Assembly (NCBI RefSeq): GCF_014698045.1
Contig: NZ_JACJSE010000004.1
Location: forward strand, 310,001-374,000
Direction: 5' to 3'
Source: Aulosira sp. FACHB-615
GTDB lineage: Bacteria > Cyanobacteriota > Cyanobacteriia > Cyanobacteriales > Nostocaceae
DNA: 64,000 bases
Each line of letters opens with the position of its first letter. Positions within the stretch are counted from its first letter, which is position 1. The position numbers were made by a program, and so were the translations under genes. The notes beneath the pieces are model-generated. The model had not been told where the DNA came from, did no database searches, and saw only the letters and a list, made by a program, of their open reading frames with translations. This document shows positions 52,518 through 61,061 of the stretch, piece after piece.

Positions 52518-52853
52518 TTAGCCGACTGCAAACTCGGTAAATTGTCGTTTAAAAGGAGAATGAAAAGCCAAGACAATATCTTGTTTAGGCACACCTCGGC
52601 TAGTCAGTTCATCAGCAATACCACCTTCAGTACCGTCGTGCTGAATCCAGATTTTTTCGTTTTTAATATCTAAGTGTAAAACACAACCATATACACGCCG
52701 TTTATTAGACCAGCCGACATGAACTAGTTGATAGCGATCGCGCTCTTGATCAAAAATAACTTCAGCGTCTACTTCTTCATTACTAGCTTTAATTTCGCTA
52801 TAAGCTTGTAAAAGCTCTTGAATAAGTTGTCGATATTGTTCTACTTTTGCCAT
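52518..52853 (-). CDS. xisI: XisI family protein (fdxN element excision controlling factor)
   Basis: A 111-residue XisI homologue: VEQYRQLIQELLQAYSEI, VIFDQERDRYQLVHVGWSN, RVYGCVLHLDIKNEKIWIQ and GIADELTSRGVPKQDIVLAF are family signatures. XisH and XisI are needed with the recombinase XisF for excision of the fdxN element in heterocysts, but many xisHI pairs are scattered in cyanobacterial genomes away from any such element and their role there is unknown. Here the partner xisH survives only as its last ~29 codons. Confidence 0.93.
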   Translation of the reverse strand: MAKVEQYRQLIQELLQAYSEIKASNEEVDAEVIFDQERDRYQLVHVGWSNKRRVYGCVLHLDIKNEKIWIQHDGTEGGIADELTSRGVPKQDIVLAFHSPFKRQFTEFAVG

Positions 52854-52930
52854 TTGATAATCGCCTCCTCATCTGGAGAAAAAATAATCAATCGCACTTG
52901 ATAGCGTTGAATTAACAAGCGCGGTAATTC
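52841..52930 (-). pseudogene. xisH remnant (last ~29 codons)
   Basis: The minus strand reads ELPRLLIQRYQVRLIIFSPD, then EEAIIKWQK and a stop that overlaps the xisI start by 13 bp, exactly the normal xisH/xisI junction. Directly upstream the frame meets a TAA and unrelated DNA, so the first ~110 residues of XisH are missing. Confidence 0.88.
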
Positions 52931-53083
52931 TTAATATTCATATAGCAGTCCTATTTGAGAAATGAACAAAAGAGACAAGGTAGACAAGGTAGATAAAGGA
53001 GACAAGGTAGAGAGATGTTGGTATATCATTTAGAATTGCTATATTTTCTTGAATTTTAGGATTGCTATATTTTCTTGAATTTC
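52931..53083. repeat. Short tandem repeats
   Basis: AGACAAGGTAG units (about 52974-53014), then two tandem copies of a ~27-bp unit containing TTGCTATATTTTCTTGAATT (about 53036-53084). They occupy the place where the missing part of xisH should have been. Confidence 0.85.
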
Positions 53084-53525
53084 CTAGCCTACAGTTTGTT
53101 CAGCTAACCTCAACTCATAGTTCTTCTGAAGATTTAGCCAAAATTCTCCACCAGTTCCAAAATATTGACCTAATCGTAAAGCTGTATCAGCTGTTATCCC
53201 TCTTTTTCCGTTGATGATTTCGGTAATCCGGTTTTTAGGAACATGGAGAACACGAGCTAAATCACGGGTGCATCCCAGTTTTTATTTAGCAACTAAAGAA
53301 TAAAAGTCATTGCGTTCGCGTAGCGTCTCGCAGAGAGGAGGGACGACGAAGCAATCGCATGGTTTTGTTCTTAGTGCGAGACTTTGCGATTGCTTCACTT
53401 CACTTCGTTGCGTTCGCAATGACATACAAAAAAGTGGGATGCTCCCCTAAATCACTTGCGGTCATACCAAGTTCTGTGATTTCATCCCCAAGAATTTCTC
53501 CTGGGTGAATGGGTGGGCGTACCAC
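53084..53525 (-). pseudogene. higA-type antitoxin gene split by a MITE
   Basis: Outside the insert, the two halves join into a normal HigA: VRPPIHPGEILGDEITELGM, then TASDL, and on the other side ARVLHVPKNRITEIINGKRG, then ITADTALRLGQYFGTGGEFW and LRLAEQTVG before the stop. The insertion lies within the helix-turn-helix. The start is probably GTG at 53525. No higB gene is found on either side, so the antitoxin is both broken and orphaned. Confidence 0.92.
53266..53446. mobile_element. 181-bp MITE with 9-bp target duplication
   Basis: The element is flanked on both sides by CTAAATCAC (53257-53265 and 53447-53455), a perfect 9-bp direct repeat; removing the element and one copy restores the higA frame. 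The terminal inverted repeats are GGGTGCATCCCAGTTTTT and, from the other end, GGGGAGCATCCCACTTTTTT. The interior has inverted GTCATTGCGTTCGC / GCGTTCGCAATGAC-type segments and no ORF. A full-length transposase-bearing parent with the same ends should exist elsewhere in the genome. Confidence 0.93.
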
Positions 53526-53624
53526 TTATTTCTCCTGATTGGAATTTTTGCATTTATTAGGGGTTCCTGCTAGAGAAACCCCAAAACATTTATTTTTTAC
53601 AGTTATCTTAAACCACCCAATATT

Positions 53625-54503
53625 TTAAGGTTTGGGAGTACTTGCAGGTGCAGGTGGGGCAGATGCAGCAGGCGGAGGAGTTGGGGAAGCGGTTGCAGCT
53701 TTGTTAATTTCGTCTCGGTATTGAGCAGGCGCTAAACTGGCTGCATTACTAAACAAAGGTTTAGCTTCAGTAGTTTTGCCTTGTTCCTTCAACAGCATGG
53801 CTTTAGCTAAGACAGGGCGAAAATCCTTGGGATCTTTTTTAATCGCTTGGTCATAGACATTCATCGCTTGAGGAAAGCGTTTTTGGGCTGCATAGACATT
53901 GCCTAGTAGCACTTGCACAGCAACTACATTCACACTTCCGGGCTGAATGGTATTAGCTTGGGTAGCATTATTTAAAGTTTCTTGTAATAGACCGATCGCA
54001 GCTTCCGGGCGTTTTTGGTCTAAGAGCAGTGCTACCATACCTTGTAAAGCTTTTAAATCGCCTGGTTTAGTATCCAAAATTGTGCGATATGCTTGGGCGG
54101 CTCCTTCTTTATCGCCAATTTGCTGTTTGGCTTGAGCGAGGAGGACTCCATATTCTGATCTTTCAGGATTGAGTTTAGCTAGTTTTTCTAAAGGGGCAAT
54201 TACTCCTTGAACATCACCTTGATTCAAGCTTAAAAGTTGTAAACGTGCTTGTAATAAACCTTTCAGGGCAGTTTGATTTTCAGGTTCCCGTTGTAAAACT
54301 AGTTCATAACCCCGTACTTCATCTTGCAATTTTGTTTTTTGGTCAGAGGAAGCTAAGTTACCTGTAGGATTTGCAGCATTCTGGTTTGTCGATGTCGGGC
54401 TATTGAATGCGCTAATAATAGGAACTATAGATACACCCACAAACATCAGAACTGCTAATGCCAAGATAACCCGGACTATCCAACGATTACGCGCTTCAGA
54501 CAC
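53625..54503 (-). CDS. Membrane-anchored TPR protein
   Basis: A 292-residue protein with an N-terminal membrane segment (WIVRVILALAVLMFVGVSIV, about 8-27) and several tetratricopeptide-type repeats (for example LQREPENQTALKGLLQARL, LAQAKQQIGDKEGAAQAYRT, NVYAAQKRFPQAMNVYDQAI). It ends in a Pro/Ala-rich tail. It is likely a scaffold for protein-protein contacts on the periplasmic or thylakoid side. The specific partner is unknown, though cyanobacteria carry similar proteins linked to photosystem assembly. Confidence 0.85.
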   Translation of the reverse strand: MSEARNRWIVRVILALAVLMFVGVSIVPIISAFNSPTSTNQNAANPTGNLASSDQKTKLQDEVRGYELVLQREPENQTALKGLLQARLQLLSLNQGDVQGVIAPLEKLAKLNPERSEYGVLLAQAKQQIGDKEGAAQAYRTILDTKPGDLKALQGMVALLLDQKRPEAAIGLLQETLNNATQANTIQPGSVNVVAVQVLLGNVYAAQKRFPQAMNVYDQAIKKDPKDFRPVLAKAMLLKEQGKTTEAKPLFSNAASLAPAQYRDEINKAATASPTPPPAASAPPAPASTPKP

Positions 54504-54878
54504 AGTTTTGTAATTCTCCAGAACTCTAATGACATTATCATTGACACAAATTGGAAAGTGAAAATTTCCAAAACTTTGCGGAATACCGCCAATTGTCTGT
54601 GAATTTTATAACAAATAACTATTTACACTGCTAAAGTAATTGATGACTTTAGGGGGAGCCGTCAGAGTTTTACCTATGATATGCTTCCGAAACTAGTGTC
54701 TAGACGCTAGATTAAACATTTAGAGTATAAATGTAAATTTAGCGTTTTTGGAATTGTATTTGGCGTTGTCGTGTGTCTTGGTGGAACACAATATACTTTC
54801 ATCAGCCGCACAAACGCGCTTTCCAGTTGCTTTAGTAAAATCCCACAATGGGATGTGTCTCCGCCGCAAGGAGTTTTT
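54504..54878. other. Divergent promoter region
   Basis: No gene is seen. It separates the TPR gene (left) from the Gly/Arg-rich protein gene (right). CAAGGAG just before 54879 is the ribosome site of the latter and decides its start. Confidence 0.6.
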
Positions 54879-55898
54879 ATGAATTCCGACCTGATGCCTT
54901 CGCCTGAATCTTCTAATTTGCCTGAGTCCAATCAACCTGAAACCGAAACAGATACGGCTCTTGATGTCACAACAGTAGTAGCTACTGTTTCTGAATCGGA
55001 AAATTCGTCTACTGATCCTAGTGAGATTGTCAACGATGCTCATTTAGCCAATCGACAGCAACCAATTCCACCACCCAGCGAACCAATGCAGTACAGAGCG
55101 ATCGGATTAGTCCGGGGTCGCTACATTGCAAGCAGTGAACAGTTTACTCAAGGTACGCTCCTGACTGCGGATGGTGTGGAAATCCAAGCTGTTCTCCTCG
55201 GTCGAATTATGAGCTTAGTCAAGAATCACCTTGATTTAGAAAAAAATCACCTCTGGGTAGTTTATCCCCGTACTAAGCAAGAAACCGATGCCTTACATCT
55301 GCAAATTGTGGGTGTATGGGAACCCGAAAATTTAGCCAAACAGCAAGCACAAGATTCGGCCGATGATGAATTGCCTCAAGCCGATGCTGCTGTAACAGAT
55401 AAAAGCGACATTAAAGCTTCATCAGATATTCCCGATGGTGGTTTTTCTGTGCGTGGCGAAGTAGTTTACCAATCTTTTGATGACAAAAATTTAGTTGTCA
55501 AAATTAAGCAGGCTGCTCGCAAACAAGATGAAAAACCCAAATACTTTAAATTAAAACTCAAAGGTGTCCTAGCGACTAAAGCTGTGGGCAAGTTTTGGGA
55601 TTTCCAAGTCAAACGAGATGGTGACTTATTAGCCATAGAAACAGCAGAAGCGATCGCGGATTTACCCAAAAAACGCCGACCACCCCAAAGAGGTGGCCCT
55701 GGTGGTTTCCGTGGTGGTGGCGGTGGTGGCGGTGGTCGCCGACCATTCCCGCCCAGACGTAGCCCTGGAGACAGTTCCAGCCCACGTCCAGTCAAAAAGA
55801 TCGGCGGCGGTGAAGCCTCAGCAGTGTCCAAACCTCTGCCAAAATCATCTGCTCCAGTTCCTAAGCCCATTAAAAAACAAAAGCCACCGCAAGAGTAG
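54879..55898 (+). CDS. Conserved cyanobacterial protein with Gly/Arg-rich C-terminus
   Basis: A 339-residue protein. An acidic, Ser/Pro-rich N-terminal tail (about 1-65) leads to a conserved core (about 70-255: YRAIGLVRGRYIASSEQFTQ, VEIQAVLLGRIMSLVKNHLD, GEVVYQSFDDKNLVVKIKQA). The C-terminal tail is basic and low in complexity (RGGPGGFRG, GGGGGGGRRPFPPRR, then Lys/Pro). The tail resembles RNA-binding RGG regions, so nucleic-acid binding is possible. The core is known to me only as a cyanobacterial family without function. An in-frame extension to 54771 lacks a ribosome site. Confidence 0.8.
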   Translation: MNSDLMPSPESSNLPESNQPETETDTALDVTTVVATVSESENSSTDPSEIVNDAHLANRQQPIPPPSEPMQYRAIGLVRGRYIASSEQFTQGTLLTADGVEIQAVLLGRIMSLVKNHLDLEKNHLWVVYPRTKQETDALHLQIVGVWEPENLAKQQAQDSADDELPQADAAVTDKSDIKASSDIPDGGFSVRGEVVYQSFDDKNLVVKIKQAARKQDEKPKYFKLKLKGVLATKAVGKFWDFQVKRDGDLLAIETAEAIADLPKKRRPPQRGGPGGFRGGGGGGGGRRPFPPRRSPGDSSSPRPVKKIGGGEASAVSKPLPKSSAPVPKPIKKQKPPQE

Positions 55899-56010
55899 TG
55901 CTGAGTTGAAAGTGCTGAGTGCTGAGTTAAGAGAGTGCCTGCGGTACTAAATAAAGCTGAATTACTGACTCTTAGTACTCAGCACTCAGCACTCAGCACT
56001 CAGCACTCAA
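55899..56010. repeat. Heptameric GTGCTGA arrays between convergent genes
   Basis: GTGCTGAGTTGAAAGTGCTGAGTGCTGA-type units are on the left, and the complementary CAGCACTCAGCACT units on the right (55976-56010), so the two arrays face each other and could pair as a long hairpin. Confidence 0.85.
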
Positions 56011-56012
56011 AA

Positions 56013-57182
56013 CTAAAAATCTGTCCAACGATCTTGGGGCAAAAATGATCGCTCCATTGGAATGGGGGCGACTGGTTCTGTGAGGGTAAAAGTGCCAGCT
56101 GCAATCCATTGTTTTAACTCTAGGGCGACTTGCCGAGATAAGGACATACTAGCTAAAGGTGCAGCACGCACAGTTTTATTTTCAATGGTGAGTCGCCCGG
56201 ATTTCAGTTGGGCGTAACTCACCAACCCAAAGGTCGGACGCACGCGCCGGGGAATGGAAAAATCGACGATGGGCGCGACTAAATCTTTATCCTGCACTGC
56301 ACAGTGTTCAACGACAGTTTCGTTTAATACGGGGAATGGTATCCCCACACCCAACATCAACGAAGGGCCATAACTTTTAAAGTAGCAACCACGTACCCAA
56401 CTGGCTGACATTTGTTTAGCATCACCAATTAAGGCTAAGGTAGCAGCCGGGCCAATGGGTGTACGATTAGCTAACCGCTTTTGTAAGGGGAAGTGTTGCG
56501 TTCCTTCCCAAGCGATATAGCCGATACCGCCACCTAAGAAAATCCGTGTCCCAATGCCAATGAGTTGCAAATCGGGGTCGTTAAATAGGGGAGAAATTGC
56601 CCCAGGGTTAGAGTAGACGGCGTTACCAAGATGAGGTTGTAAAGGGCCGAGATAAGTAAAAAGTGGGCGATCGCCACCATTCACACCCACGATAAAATTT
56701 TGATAAAGGTTACGCGGATTAAATAAATAAAATTGATTGATAGTGTCACGGGTAATGGTAGTTTCAAATGTTGCCCGTGGATAACAATCTGTAACTTGTC
56801 CTTGCGCCCTGACTTGTACTTGTTTCCCGGCAATCAAATCTTCAATCACATGACCACCGCCACGTTCGCGGATTTCCTCACCGTCCATCGTCTCCACGGC
56901 ACAACTAGCACCCAAGTATAAATCTACCGCCCCAAAACCTGTATATGCAGGTACGCCATCTATCCAACAACGGCGAATTTTAATCGGGGGGTCAGTGTGT
57001 CCGAGATTAAGAATCGCACCACTAGACTCCATTGGCTCAAATGTGCCGGTGGTAATCACATCAACTTCCTTGGCAACTTTGCTGACACCAACTTCTACAA
57101 CTCTGGCTTTGACTTCTTCAACTGTTAAAACTACTGCACGCTGGCGGCTGATTTTCTCGTTAATTTCGGCGATCGTTCGCAT
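56013..57182 (-). CDS. DUF39 homocysteine-biosynthesis-type protein
   Basis: A 389-residue protein (from MRTIAEINEK) of the DUF39 family. In methanogens, members help make homocysteine from aspartate semialdehyde and sulfide. Family blocks here are DVITTGTFEPMESSGAILNL, GHTDPPIKIRRCWIDGVPAY, GGGHVIEDLIAGKQV, GTRIFLGGGIGYIAWEGTQH and GVGIPFPVLNETVVEHCAVQ. The archaeal proteins often carry CBS domains or a ferredoxin partner; neither is visible here. The same activity in cyanobacteria is an inference. The next gene upstream on this strand ends beyond a repeat spacer, so no operon is evident. Confidence 0.85.
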   Translation of the reverse strand: MRTIAEINEKISRQRAVVLTVEEVKARVVEVGVSKVAKEVDVITTGTFEPMESSGAILNLGHTDPPIKIRRCWIDGVPAYTGFGAVDLYLGASCAVETMDGEEIRERGGGHVIEDLIAGKQVQVRAQGQVTDCYPRATFETTITRDTINQFYLFNPRNLYQNFIVGVNGGDRPLFTYLGPLQPHLGNAVYSNPGAISPLFNDPDLQLIGIGTRIFLGGGIGYIAWEGTQHFPLQKRLANRTPIGPAATLALIGDAKQMSASWVRGCYFKSYGPSLMLGVGIPFPVLNETVVEHCAVQDKDLVAPIVDFSIPRRVRPTFGLVSYAQLKSGRLTIENKTVRAAPLASMSLSRQVALELKQWIAAGTFTLTEPVAPIPMERSFLPQDRWTDF

Positions 57183-57316
57183 AATAATCAAAATTAGGGG
57201 TGTAAGGGTGTACTTCGACTTACCTCGACTTCTCCTGACGGAGACGCTGCGCGAACGCTCGGTACAAGTCGCCCAGTAACCTTTACTATCACCTGTAACC
57301 TATCACCTATTCCCGA

Positions 57317-58021
57317 TTAATCAATTGTTTCTGGGTCAATATTTAATTCCCGCAGTTTTGCTGCTAACTTTTCGGCTCGTGCTTGCGCTAGTTCTTTTTG
57401 CTGACATTCAAATTCGGCGGCTTCTTCTGGCGTTGGAACTAATAGACCGACTGGAGTAAAAAATCGCAATAGTCCTTCATGAATACCCAAGTATAAACCC
57501 AACTGCTGACTCCACAAATGTCCTTGAGCATTGGGTTCTAGGGTTTGGTATTGACCATCAACTAAATGAAATCCGGCAAATTCTTGAGTTTCTGGGTCGA
57601 ACCAAAAATAATCAGGTGTGCGGAAAGTATTTTGGTATAGTTTTTTCTTTAAATCTTTATCGGTTTTTGCCGTTGATTCTGAAAGAATTTCTAAAATTAC
57701 GTTAGGATATTTCCCTTCTTCTTCCCAAACAACCCAACTTTTGCGAGTGCGACGCTCTGTATCCAGCACGACAAAAAAATCTGGCCCCCGGAAGTGTTCA
57801 TCTTTGCGTTTATTCCAACTGTAGTAAATAGTTAGATTTCCAGCCGCGTAGAAATCGTTTCTGTCTCGCCACAACCACTCTAAGCATTTAAAAAGTAAAA
57901 TTATTTGCCGGAGATGCAGTTCTGTTTCCAAGGGAGGTTCGTCGCTGTATAAATCACCTGGAGGAAAGATAACATCTTCTGGGGTTGCTTGAGGAGCGTC
58001 TAGTTCTTTAGCAAGGGACAT
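57317..58021 (-). CDS. Uma2-family endonuclease-like protein, long form
   Basis: A 234-residue Uma2/DUF820 protein: DVIFPPGDLYSDEPPLETEL at the start, then FRGPDFFVVLDTERRTRKSW (PD), EEEGKYPNVILEILSESTAK (E...ES) and KKLYQNTFRTPDYFWFDPET. The C-terminal charged helix (EFECQQKELAQARAEKLAAK) is of the coiled-coil type common in the long cyanobacterial members. The physiological role is unknown. Confidence 0.92.
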   Translation of the reverse strand: MSLAKELDAPQATPEDVIFPPGDLYSDEPPLETELHLRQIILLFKCLEWLWRDRNDFYAAGNLTIYYSWNKRKDEHFRGPDFFVVLDTERRTRKSWVVWEEEGKYPNVILEILSESTAKTDKDLKKKLYQNTFRTPDYFWFDPETQEFAGFHLVDGQYQTLEPNAQGHLWSQQLGLYLGIHEGLLRFFTPVGLLVPTPEEAAEFECQQKELAQARAEKLAAKLRELNIDPETID

Positions 58022-58260
58022 GAGGAGATGACTGCATCTGGTAGTGATGGGTTTATTTTAGCGTCTAGGTTGAAAGTGCTGAGTACTGAGTGCTGAGTTC
58101 TGAGTAAAAATAATAATCTCTAGCCCCAAGTCCCTCTTGTTAAAATCTACTTCATAATGTGCAGAATGTACCATTTGGATGGTACAAATGGGAGATACGA
58201 TTCCCACATCAGCGCATAACAATTAACTTGGATAGTAAAACTTACCTACAGCCTAAAACG

Positions 58261-59130
58261 ATGAAAGCATCTGCTAAGTTCGACTTTGAGGACGAAAAAT
58301 TTAATGCGCCGCCTTCTCAAGTCATCCCTTGGTGTCAGATGATTAATCCTCGGTATGGCACTGATGGGATGCAAACTTATGGTCTCGCCATCAAGTTAGA
58401 TAATGCTAATGCTGTGGGTTTTCAGCCGGATGAAAATTGGCAGCAAGTAGAGCATGAATTTAGCTCTGGTGTCGAAACAGTTTTTATGACTACTACTCCG
58501 CGCTTGGTGATAGTGCGCCGAGGCCCTTTGTCAGTCAAAGACCGGGAAACAGGGCTGAAGTTAGGTACGCTCAAAGAAAATTATGATGCTTTTTTAGCGG
58601 ATAAACTGAAGTTTAAAACTTTTACGCGCTATTTAATTTTCTTAGTCAGTGAAGATAAGAAATTTTTACATGACTTGCCACTACAATTAACCCTGAATGG
58701 TGCAGCCGGAGCAAGTTTCAGCAAAACCTATTGTGAGTTTCAACAAGGCAAAGTGGTGAGTGGTTTTGTTGCCGAATTAGAAAAAGCTTATGCTGTATAT
58801 CGTAAACAACCATTAACACCAAAAGGCCCTTTGTTCCACGCGCATGGGATATTCTGCCCGATAATTGAGTGCGAAGAAAGAGGAATTGAGCCGAATACTG
58901 TGTTGGTTGCTTCGACTGTAGATTACAAGCATCCAACAGTGGGAACATTAACACAATACTTGATTGCTTCTGATGCGCCTGAGTCAGCAATTATTTGCAA
59001 GTATTTTGAAGAATACAAAGAATTTGGTAAGGAACCAGTGAGAACAGAAACCAGTAAACCAGTTATGGCTGGTGTTTCTAGTTCCTATATTTACGCTGAT
59101 GAAGATGATTTTGGTTATCCACCATATTAG
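58261..59130 (+). CDS. Conserved Nostoc-type protein (possibly DUF5895)
   Basis: A 289-residue soluble protein starting MKASAKFDFEDEKFNAPPSQ. The body has TYGLAIKLDNANAVGFQPDE, FMTTTPRLVIVRRGPLSVKD and YLIFLVSEDKKFLHDLPLQL. A Cys/His-containing stretch (FHAHGIFCPIIECEERGIEP) follows, with an acidic, Tyr-rich tail. I associate it with DUF5895, a cyanobacterial family sometimes next to plasmid-type genes; that name is from memory. An in-frame extension to 58159 has no ribosome site and is not favoured. Confidence 0.75.
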   Translation: MKASAKFDFEDEKFNAPPSQVIPWCQMINPRYGTDGMQTYGLAIKLDNANAVGFQPDENWQQVEHEFSSGVETVFMTTTPRLVIVRRGPLSVKDRETGLKLGTLKENYDAFLADKLKFKTFTRYLIFLVSEDKKFLHDLPLQLTLNGAAGASFSKTYCEFQQGKVVSGFVAELEKAYAVYRKQPLTPKGPLFHAHGIFCPIIECEERGIEPNTVLVASTVDYKHPTVGTLTQYLIASDAPESAIICKYFEEYKEFGKEPVRTETSKPVMAGVSSSYIYADEDDFGYPPY

Positions 59131-59205
59131 GTGGGGAGTTGTGAGTGGGGAGTAGGGAGTAAGTAATTTTTCTTCCCCCATTCCCTACTCCCAATTCCCT
59201 ACTCC

Positions 59206-60450
59206 CTAGTTTTTGAGTAGCAAATAATATAGTGAACCATTGCCACCTGTAATTCCAGCGCGATCGCCTGCTAGTTTACCAGTTCCCATAAAGTAATCTA
59301 CCCTGCCTGGGCTTTTAATCGCACTGCCTGTATCTTGGTCTAAGACAAAACGGCTGACAGTACGCGGTTGTAATTTGCCACCAGCAGCAGGATAGGGGAA
59401 TGTACCATTAATTAGTGCTAGTGCGCCAGGAGGCATCAGCGATTTATCAGTCGCAATGGAACGTTCTGCTGTCACCGGCACATTAATACTACCAGTGGCT
59501 TTTCTCCCTGGAGCTTCTTTAAAGAACACAAAGCGTTCCCAACGAGGCAAATAATTATTTAACTCTAAGGGATTTTGCTGGAAGAAACTAATCAAGCGTG
59601 GCATGGTTAAGCCGTCTAGGGGCAGTTTGCCATCTTTGGCGAGTTCTCTGCCGATGCTAGTCCAAGGATAGTCAGTACCGCCAGCGTAACCAACAGAAGT
59701 AGTTTTGCCATTGGTTAACCTGATTTGGGCAGAACCTTGGATATGTACCATGTATGCGTCTAAGCGATTGCGGAACCACAACAATTCCAAACCGCGCAAC
59801 TGGCTTTTATTTCCCAGTAAACCATCTTTGCCTTCCAACTCAATGCGTTTTGGATGAGGTTTAGCCCATTGGTCAAAATTTGGCGGTAGTCGATAAAGGG
59901 GATACTTATATATAGAAGTTCTAACGCGACTGGCCTGATAAATAGGCTCATAGTAAGCAGTAAATTTAACAGTACCCTTGCCATCATTGCCAACAGACTT
60001 GTAAAACACAAACTCTCGCTGAACGGCTGTTCTGAGTTGACTGGCAGATTTGGCTGTTGTGACTAATTGCCGGAAACGCAGTAAACTGCGCCGCACGCGA
60101 TCGCGGGTAATTCCTGGCACCGGATAATCTTGATAGGCGGCGATCGCTTTATCTTTTGCCAAATAATCTAAACTATTGTCAATGGCCGCTAAAAGAGCTT
60201 TGCGATCGCCACTTTTGCCTGGACGACCAAAAATTTGATCATCCCATCCCAAACAAGTAGATACAGGAGTACAAGTATCACTAATTTCTACAGGTTCGAG
60301 TGGTAATTGGAACTCAGGGGGAGTGCTTGGCTGTGTAGGTAACGGTACAGGTAATGGTATCGTCGTCGGAACTTGAGCAACAGCTGGCCAAATTGTGTTA
60401 ACAAGGGCAATTCCTAGACTCAAAGAAGCCAAAGCAAGGGTTTTTCTCAT
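59206..60450 (-). CDS. mltA: Membrane-bound lytic murein transglycosylase A
   Basis: Cleaves peptidoglycan between MurNAc and GlcNAc to give 1,6-anhydro ends. It has 414 residues with a signal segment (TLALASLSLGIALVNTIWPAVA) and a Pro-rich linker. The MltA domain follows (VKFTAYYEPIYQASRV, AYMVHIQGSAQIRLTNGKTT, VGYAGGTDYPWTSIGREL) and a C-terminal 3D domain with the catalytic Asp (RFVLDQDTGSAIKSPGRVDY, FMGTG). The 84-residue gene upstream ends 3 bp before it on the same strand. Confidence 0.93.
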   Translation of the reverse strand: MRKTLALASLSLGIALVNTIWPAVAQVPTTIPLPVPLPTQPSTPPEFQLPLEPVEISDTCTPVSTCLGWDDQIFGRPGKSGDRKALLAAIDNSLDYLAKDKAIAAYQDYPVPGITRDRVRRSLLRFRQLVTTAKSASQLRTAVQREFVFYKSVGNDGKGTVKFTAYYEPIYQASRVRTSIYKYPLYRLPPNFDQWAKPHPKRIELEGKDGLLGNKSQLRGLELLWFRNRLDAYMVHIQGSAQIRLTNGKTTSVGYAGGTDYPWTSIGRELAKDGKLPLDGLTMPRLISFFQQNPLELNNYLPRWERFVFFKEAPGRKATGSINVPVTAERSIATDKSLMPPGALALINGTFPYPAAGGKLQPRTVSRFVLDQDTGSAIKSPGRVDYFMGTGKLAGDRAGITGGNGSLYYLLLKN

Positions 60451-60453
60451 GAT

Positions 60454-60708
60454 TTAGTCGAATCTTTCAACACTAGAACTAAACAGTGGTTCTACCCGGA
60501 TTGCCACAATCCGAGATGGGCGGACAACCATATACTCTCCCTGAATATTCTTGATCGGTACACTGATAAAATCATTCGAGGTAGACTTGGGTACTAGTTC
60601 GCCACTATACCATTTTTGAAATTCTTGAATAGTTGGAAACCGCACTTCTTCACGATGACCAGTTTCCAGCAACAGGTGTACAGCGTACTCATTCGGTGTT
60701 CTAGGCAT
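60454..60708 (-). CDS. Small conserved protein cotranscribed with mltA
   Basis: An 84-residue protein: YAVHLLLETGHREEVRFPTI, QEFQKWYSGELVPKSTSNDF, ISVPIKNIQGEYMVVRPSRI, VAIRVEPLF. It looks like a small beta-rich domain conserved in cyanobacteria; I know no function. The stop is 3 bp from the mltA start, which points to one operon. Confidence 0.8.
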   Translation of the reverse strand: MPRTPNEYAVHLLLETGHREEVRFPTIQEFQKWYSGELVPKSTSNDFISVPIKNIQGEYMVVRPSRIVAIRVEPLFSSSVERFD

Positions 60709-61061
60709 AAAGTTGAATCATTAAAAATATGTTCAACCCATGTTAACCACGTCACCCCAGAATGAAAAGGGTAAGCATACGGGAGCAAGAAAAGCTATCC
60801 GGAGAGTTTTGCATTAATTAACCATGAGCTACTACTCCTAAGTCTTGACTTTTATTGTCCCTCTAGACGGCCAATAGTTGAACCTGTTCCTGGAAATCTC
60901 TGTGCAGGCTGGGAATAATAAGGAGTCAAACCCAAAACCATGTAGAGACGTTTCCTCAATTTTTAACCGTTAAGCTAAACCAAAATTTTATTTATATAAT
61001 TTCAGTCCGTAAAAGTGTAAAATGAGATGTAAAGTAGAACCATGAAATCCTTGCGGGGTAT
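60709..61061. other. Intergenic region before the three-gene operon
   Basis: No gene is seen. It includes a half copy of the palindrome at 24733-24764 (CCATGTAGAGACGTTTCC at about 60938-60955, with the same CAAACCCAAAA upstream) and AT-rich DNA where the operon promoter should lie. A 71-codon minus-strand frame covers the start of the next gene and is a shadow. Confidence 0.55.

Noticed and set aside
54771..54878. 36-codon extension of the Gly/Arg-rich protein
   Set aside because: CAAGGAG directly before the ATG at 54879 decides the start.
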